NCBI GenBank assembly: GCA_020025615.1
Contig: JAHHRT010000077.1
Location: forward strand, 1 to 6,767
Reading direction: 5' to 3'
DNA from: Oscillospiraceae bacterium
Lineage (GTDB): Bacteria; Bacillota; Clostridia; Oscillospirales; Oscillospiraceae
DNA length: 6,767 nucleotides
Made by a program: the position numbers and the translations under genes. The notes below the pieces were generated by a model, which had not been told where the DNA came from, did not search any database, and saw nothing but the letters and a program-made list of their open reading frames with translations. How positions within the stretch are numbered: position 1 is the stretch's first letter; each line of letters opens with the position of its first letter. Shown here piece after piece: positions 5,394 to 6,767 of this stretch.

Positions 5394-5419
5394 AAAAAGC
5401 GGAAGCCAAGGCTTCCGCT
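5394..5419 (-). terminator. Left-end hairpin, terminator-like for leftward transcription
   Basis: The 10-bp stem AGCGGAAGCC/GGCTTCCGCT is preceded on the plus strand by AAAAA, so a minus-strand transcript would carry a U-tract after the hairpin. On the plus strand it is followed by CAGCG and should not terminate rpiB transcripts. No leftward gene needs it, so it may simply be one end of the repeat element. Confidence 0.5.
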
Positions 5420-5612
5420 CAGCGTGTCGAAAAAGCCTTTTCTCCCCGCTGAGGCGACTTTTCAGGACTTCAAAAAGTTCTGAAAAGTCGATTGATTGAA
5501 CGCGAAAGACACCCCTGATGGGTTTCTTTCACACTATCTTCCTTTCCGTTCACGGGGATGTAACCACCTTTTTGACAGTCTCAAGCGGAAGCCAAGGCTT
5601 CCGCTTTTATTG
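5394..5612. repeat. Structured intergenic element with terminal inverted repeats
   Basis: About 215 bp between rpiB and the next gene consist almost wholly of stem-loops. In order: AGCGGAAGCC-AA-GGCTTCCGCT (5398-5419); CTCAGCG...CGCTGAG (5418-5453) with inner GAAAA/TTTTC; a 16-bp stem (5455-5470 with 5475-5490) around CAAA; GAAAGA-C-ACCC...GGGT-T-TCTTTC (5504-5530); and a second copy of the first hairpin (5583-5606). The two ends are also inverted relative to each other. The first hairpin followed by CAGCGTGTCGAAAAAG mirrors CTTTTTGACAGTCTC followed by the last hairpin. Identity to part of 646-715 suggests a dispersed family. No open frame, transposase or target-site duplication is evident; it resembles a MITE-like or REP-like element. 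Confidence 0.7.
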
Positions 5613-5616
5613 ATTT
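5583..5616 (+). terminator. Right-end hairpin, probable terminator of the ymfI-rpiB operon
   Basis: An 11-bp stem AAGCGGAAGCC/GGCTTCCGCTT (5583-5593, 5596-5606) is followed by TTATTGATTTTT, as expected for a rho-independent terminator on the plus strand. It is the same hairpin as at the element's left end, here with the T-run on the opposite side. Confidence 0.65.
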
Positions 5617-5650
5617 TTAGAAAATAAGCCCTTAGAAAGGAGCTGTTTTT

Positions 5651-5959
5651 ATGACCCTTTTTGTTGGTTTTCTGGTCTGCATCCTCATGGGCTTTGCCGA
5701 CATTCAGTATGCCGCTGCCAAAAAGTGCCGCCGCTTTCTGACGCGGCTGCTGCCCCTGGTGTTTCCGATTTTGGTGCTGGCTTTCTGCGCAGCAGTTGCC
5801 GCTTCCGGGGGATATTCTGAAAGCGTTCTGGCAGAAAACCAGGCCTTTGCCTTTTTCCTGGCAGTGCCTGCTGTCAGTGCCCTGGTCGGCTGCTTCATGG
5901 GGCTGGTCCTTGCCAGACTGACAAAGCAAGTCAACAAACCCACCACCGACGAATCCTAA
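5651..5959 (+). CDS. Small three-helix membrane protein of unknown function
   Basis: I do not recognise this 102-aa protein. It has hydrophobic stretches at about residues 2-17, 32-52 and 66-88, a basic cytoplasmic-type loop between the first two (KKCRRFLTR, 24-32), a short polar loop with acidic residues between the second and third (SESVLAEN, 56-63), and a hydrophilic tail (TKQVNKPTTDES). No catalytic or transport motif is visible. The start is well supported: AAAGGAG (5636-5642) lies 8 nt before ATG 5651. It sits just downstream of the repeat element and has no obvious promoter of its own between 5613 and 5635, so it may be expressed by read-through or from a weak promoter within the element. 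A bidirectional terminator follows. Confidence 0.75.
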   Translation: MTLFVGFLVCILMGFADIQYAAAKKCRRFLTRLLPLVFPILVLAFCAAVAASGGYSESVLAENQAFAFFLAVPAVSALVGCFMGLVLARLTKQVNKPTTDES

Positions 5960-5963
5960 AGAA

Positions 5964-5998
5964 GAAGTGCCGCAGATTTTTGCAATCTGCGGCACTTT
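5964..5998. terminator. Bidirectional terminator between convergent genes
   Basis: A perfect 14-bp stem AAGTGCCGCAGATT (5965-5978) with AATCTGCGGCACTT (5984-5997) has a five-base loop. Plus-strand transcripts run into TTTCTGTTT; minus-strand transcripts run into CTTCTTT. It starts a few bases after the stop of the small membrane protein gene and lies eight bases beyond the stop of the convergent 93-aa gene, so it can serve both. Confidence 0.85.
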
Positions 5999-6005
5999 CT
6001 GTTTC

Positions 6006-6287
6006 TTAGAAGCGGTAGCCGGCCTCCAGCAGCCGAGTGAGAGCCTCATTGGCTTCCTCATCGGTAAACAGTTCTGTAAAACGCTTGTCTACTGCCAGGG
6101 CTTCCAGGGTAAACTCTAAATGGCCCTTGTCCGAAAGCGCCTGGAAACCGTCACTGAGCCGATGTCCCGAAAGAATCCGGTGTGCCGCTTTCACGGCTTC
6201 CTCCGGCTCCACCGGGCGCACCCGGACCCCAAGCTGCTGGGCCTTCTCCCGATTTGCTGCCCATGCAGCGATGAATTTCTGTTCCAT
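6006..6287 (-). CDS. Hypothetical 93-aa protein
   Basis: I do not recognise a family. The protein appears soluble and mostly helical, with no signal peptide or membrane segment. An N-terminal helix (MEQKFIAAWAANREKAQQLG) leads into a short strand-like VRVRPVEP, then several helices with alternating charged and hydrophobic residues, ending in ALTRLLEAGYRF. No metal-binding or catalytic motif stands out. The gene is well supported: AGGAGGT lies 8 nt before ATG 6287, a TATAAT promoter lies about 60 bp upstream, and a strong terminator follows. It is monocistronic and convergent to the small membrane protein gene. Confidence 0.75.
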   Translation of the reverse strand: MEQKFIAAWAANREKAQQLGVRVRPVEPEEAVKAAHRILSGHRLSDGFQALSDKGHLEFTLEALAVDKRFTELFTDEEANEALTRLLEAGYRF

Positions 6288-6309
6288 TTTGCAGTACCTC
6301 CTGCTTCCA

Positions 6310-6338
6310 AGGCCCTACCCCGCCGGGAACAGGCCCTA
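6310..6338. repeat. 8-bp direct repeat in the leader of the 93-aa gene
   Basis: AGGCCCTA occurs at 6310-6317 and again at 6331-6338, exactly 21 bp apart (two helical turns). Both copies lie between the predicted transcription start (near 6343) and the ribosome binding site of the minus-strand gene. The geometry would suit an operator, but two short copies may also be chance in GC-rich DNA. Confidence 0.35.
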
Positions 6339-6349
6339 ATTTTAAGGCT

Positions 6350-6378
6350 ATTATAACGGACCCGTCTGCAAAAAACAA
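6350..6378 (-). promoter_or_regulatory. Sigma-A promoter of the 93-aa gene
   Basis: On the minus strand, TTGTTT (6373-6378), a 17-bp spacer and a consensus TATAAT (6350-6355) form a plausible promoter. The start would be near 6343, giving a leader of about 55 nt. Confidence 0.7.
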
Positions 6379-6527
6379 GTCATTCCCCAGGACAGGCTGA
6401 AAGCAATCACACCTAAAAATACCCGCCGGTGAGGCACGAGCCAGACTGAGCGGACAATGCGCGGAAACGAAAATAGGCCCGTGACTGAGTAAGCACAGCA
6501 CCCCATTTTTCAGTTGCACCAATGTAG

Positions 6528-6547
6528 GGAATGGTCTTGACCATTCC
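6528..6547. repeat. Palindromic hairpin, REP-like
   Basis: GGAATGGTC (6528-6536) and GACCATTCC (6539-6547) form a perfect 9-bp inverted repeat separated by TT. It is embedded in TGTAGGG...CCGCGG. Short hairpins introduced by TGTAGGG are, from general familiarity, frequent intergenic repeats in Oscillospiraceae-type genomes. There is no T-run, so it is not a terminator. Confidence 0.55.
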
Positions 6548-6684
6548 GCGGTACAATCACGGACGGCAAATGGCACCGAAACACGACGCTGTGATTTTCA
6601 GAAAACATATGCAGTACACAAGGGAGCGATACCGAGCGGGTTAGGGAAGTGACGAATATAGACCAGCAAGCGCACGTATTAGCT

Positions 6685-6746
6685 GCCCGCCTTGCGGGCC
6701 GGTGGCTCCGCCGGGTATCTTTCTTGTCTTGCCACAAGAAAGATAC
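6685..6746. repeat. Three back-to-back hairpins at the right edge
   Basis: Three stems abut: GCCCGC-CTT-GCGGGC (6685-6699), CCGGTGG-CT-CCGCCGG with one wobble (about 6699-6714), and a perfect 13-bp stem GTATCTTTCTTGT (6715-6727) with ACAAGAAAGATAC (6734-6746). The last is followed by a further AAGAAAG-like copy (GAAAGAAAGG, 6747-6756). The tight packing suggests one end of a structured repeat element that is cut by the window boundary. Confidence 0.6.
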
Positions 6747-6767
6747 GAAAGAAAGGCCCTCAGGGGA

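Larger units (their letters stand above)
6379..6767. other. Non-coding region with palindromes, no credible gene
   Basis: About 390 bp upstream of the 93-aa gene hold no open frame with a ribosome binding site and recognisable protein character. The region contains a 9-bp palindrome at 6528-6547, a run of three hairpins at 6685-6746, and two loosely similar segments around 6434-6490 and 6618-6676. It continues past the window edge, so its full extent is unknown. It is most likely dispersed intergenic repeat material. Confidence 0.5.

Noticed and set aside
5534..6061. 175-codon minus-strand frame across the small membrane protein gene
   Set aside because: It runs through a repeat element and a terminator, is antisense to a gene with a good ribosome binding site, and has shadow-type composition.
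6151..6576. 141-codon minus-strand frame overlapping the 93-aa gene
   Set aside because: It overlaps the promoter and start of the better-supported 93-aa gene and has no protein-like features or ribosome binding site.
6510..6737. 75-codon minus-strand frame at the right edge
   Set aside because: The TTG start lies inside a perfect hairpin, there is no ribosome binding site, and the Arg/Cys-rich sequence looks like translated repeat DNA.
1..6767. tRNA, rRNA, CRISPR array, toxin-antitoxin, defence or biosynthetic system
   Set aside because: No cloverleaf, regular spaced repeats, or characteristic protein motifs of such systems were seen in any frame.

Overview
The window looks like a chromosomal segment of an endospore-forming, moderately GC-rich member of the Bacillota, class Clostridia, most likely an Oscillospiraceae/Ruminococcaceae-type gut bacterium. 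The basis is the yabP-yabQ-divIC-yabR gene order, strong AGGAGG-type ribosome binding sites, sigma-A and sigma-E type promoters, protein sequence style and GC-rich third positions. No phage, transposase, CRISPR or resistance gene is visible.

Left part, minus strand (1-2590). A GerMN-type lipoprotein gene (54-536) has a near-perfect sigma-A promoter and its own terminator. Upstream of it lies a compact operon transcribed leftward from a strong promoter at 2562-2590: an HdeD/DUF308-like six-helix membrane protein (2000-2539), a short Sfp-type phosphopantetheinyl transferase (1533-2003, GTG start, 4-bp overlap) and a TatD-family metal-dependent hydrolase (716-1480). A degenerate copy of an intergenic repeat sits between tatD and the lipoprotein promoter.

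Centre, plus strand (2614-4161). The sporulation/division cluster yabP, yabQ, divIC, yabR is in the same order as in Bacillus subtilis. A sigma-E-like promoter precedes yabP, and a separate sigma-A-like promoter lies inside the yabQ frame just before divIC. This would separate mother-cell spore-coat/cortex expression from vegetative septum expression. The yabQ frame has no stop before divIC and stays open 227 bp into it.

Right part, plus strand (4171-5959). A hairpin separates yabR from a YmfI-like short-chain reductase gene, which is tightly followed by rpiB (ribose-5-phosphate isomerase B). Between rpiB and a small three-helix membrane protein gene (5651-5959) lies a roughly 215-bp element made of consecutive hairpins, with imperfect terminal inverted repeats. 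Its partial relative is the repeat at 646-715.

Right end. A bidirectional terminator separates the small membrane protein gene from a convergent 93-aa gene of unknown function (6006-6287, minus), which has a TATAAT promoter and an 8-bp direct repeat in its leader. From about 6379 to the window edge I see no credible gene, only several palindromes that look like dispersed non-coding repeats.

I do not find a clear new multi-gene system. The most unusual material is non-coding (the 5394-5612 element, its partial copy, and the palindromes at the right end), together with the open yabQ/divIC overlap.
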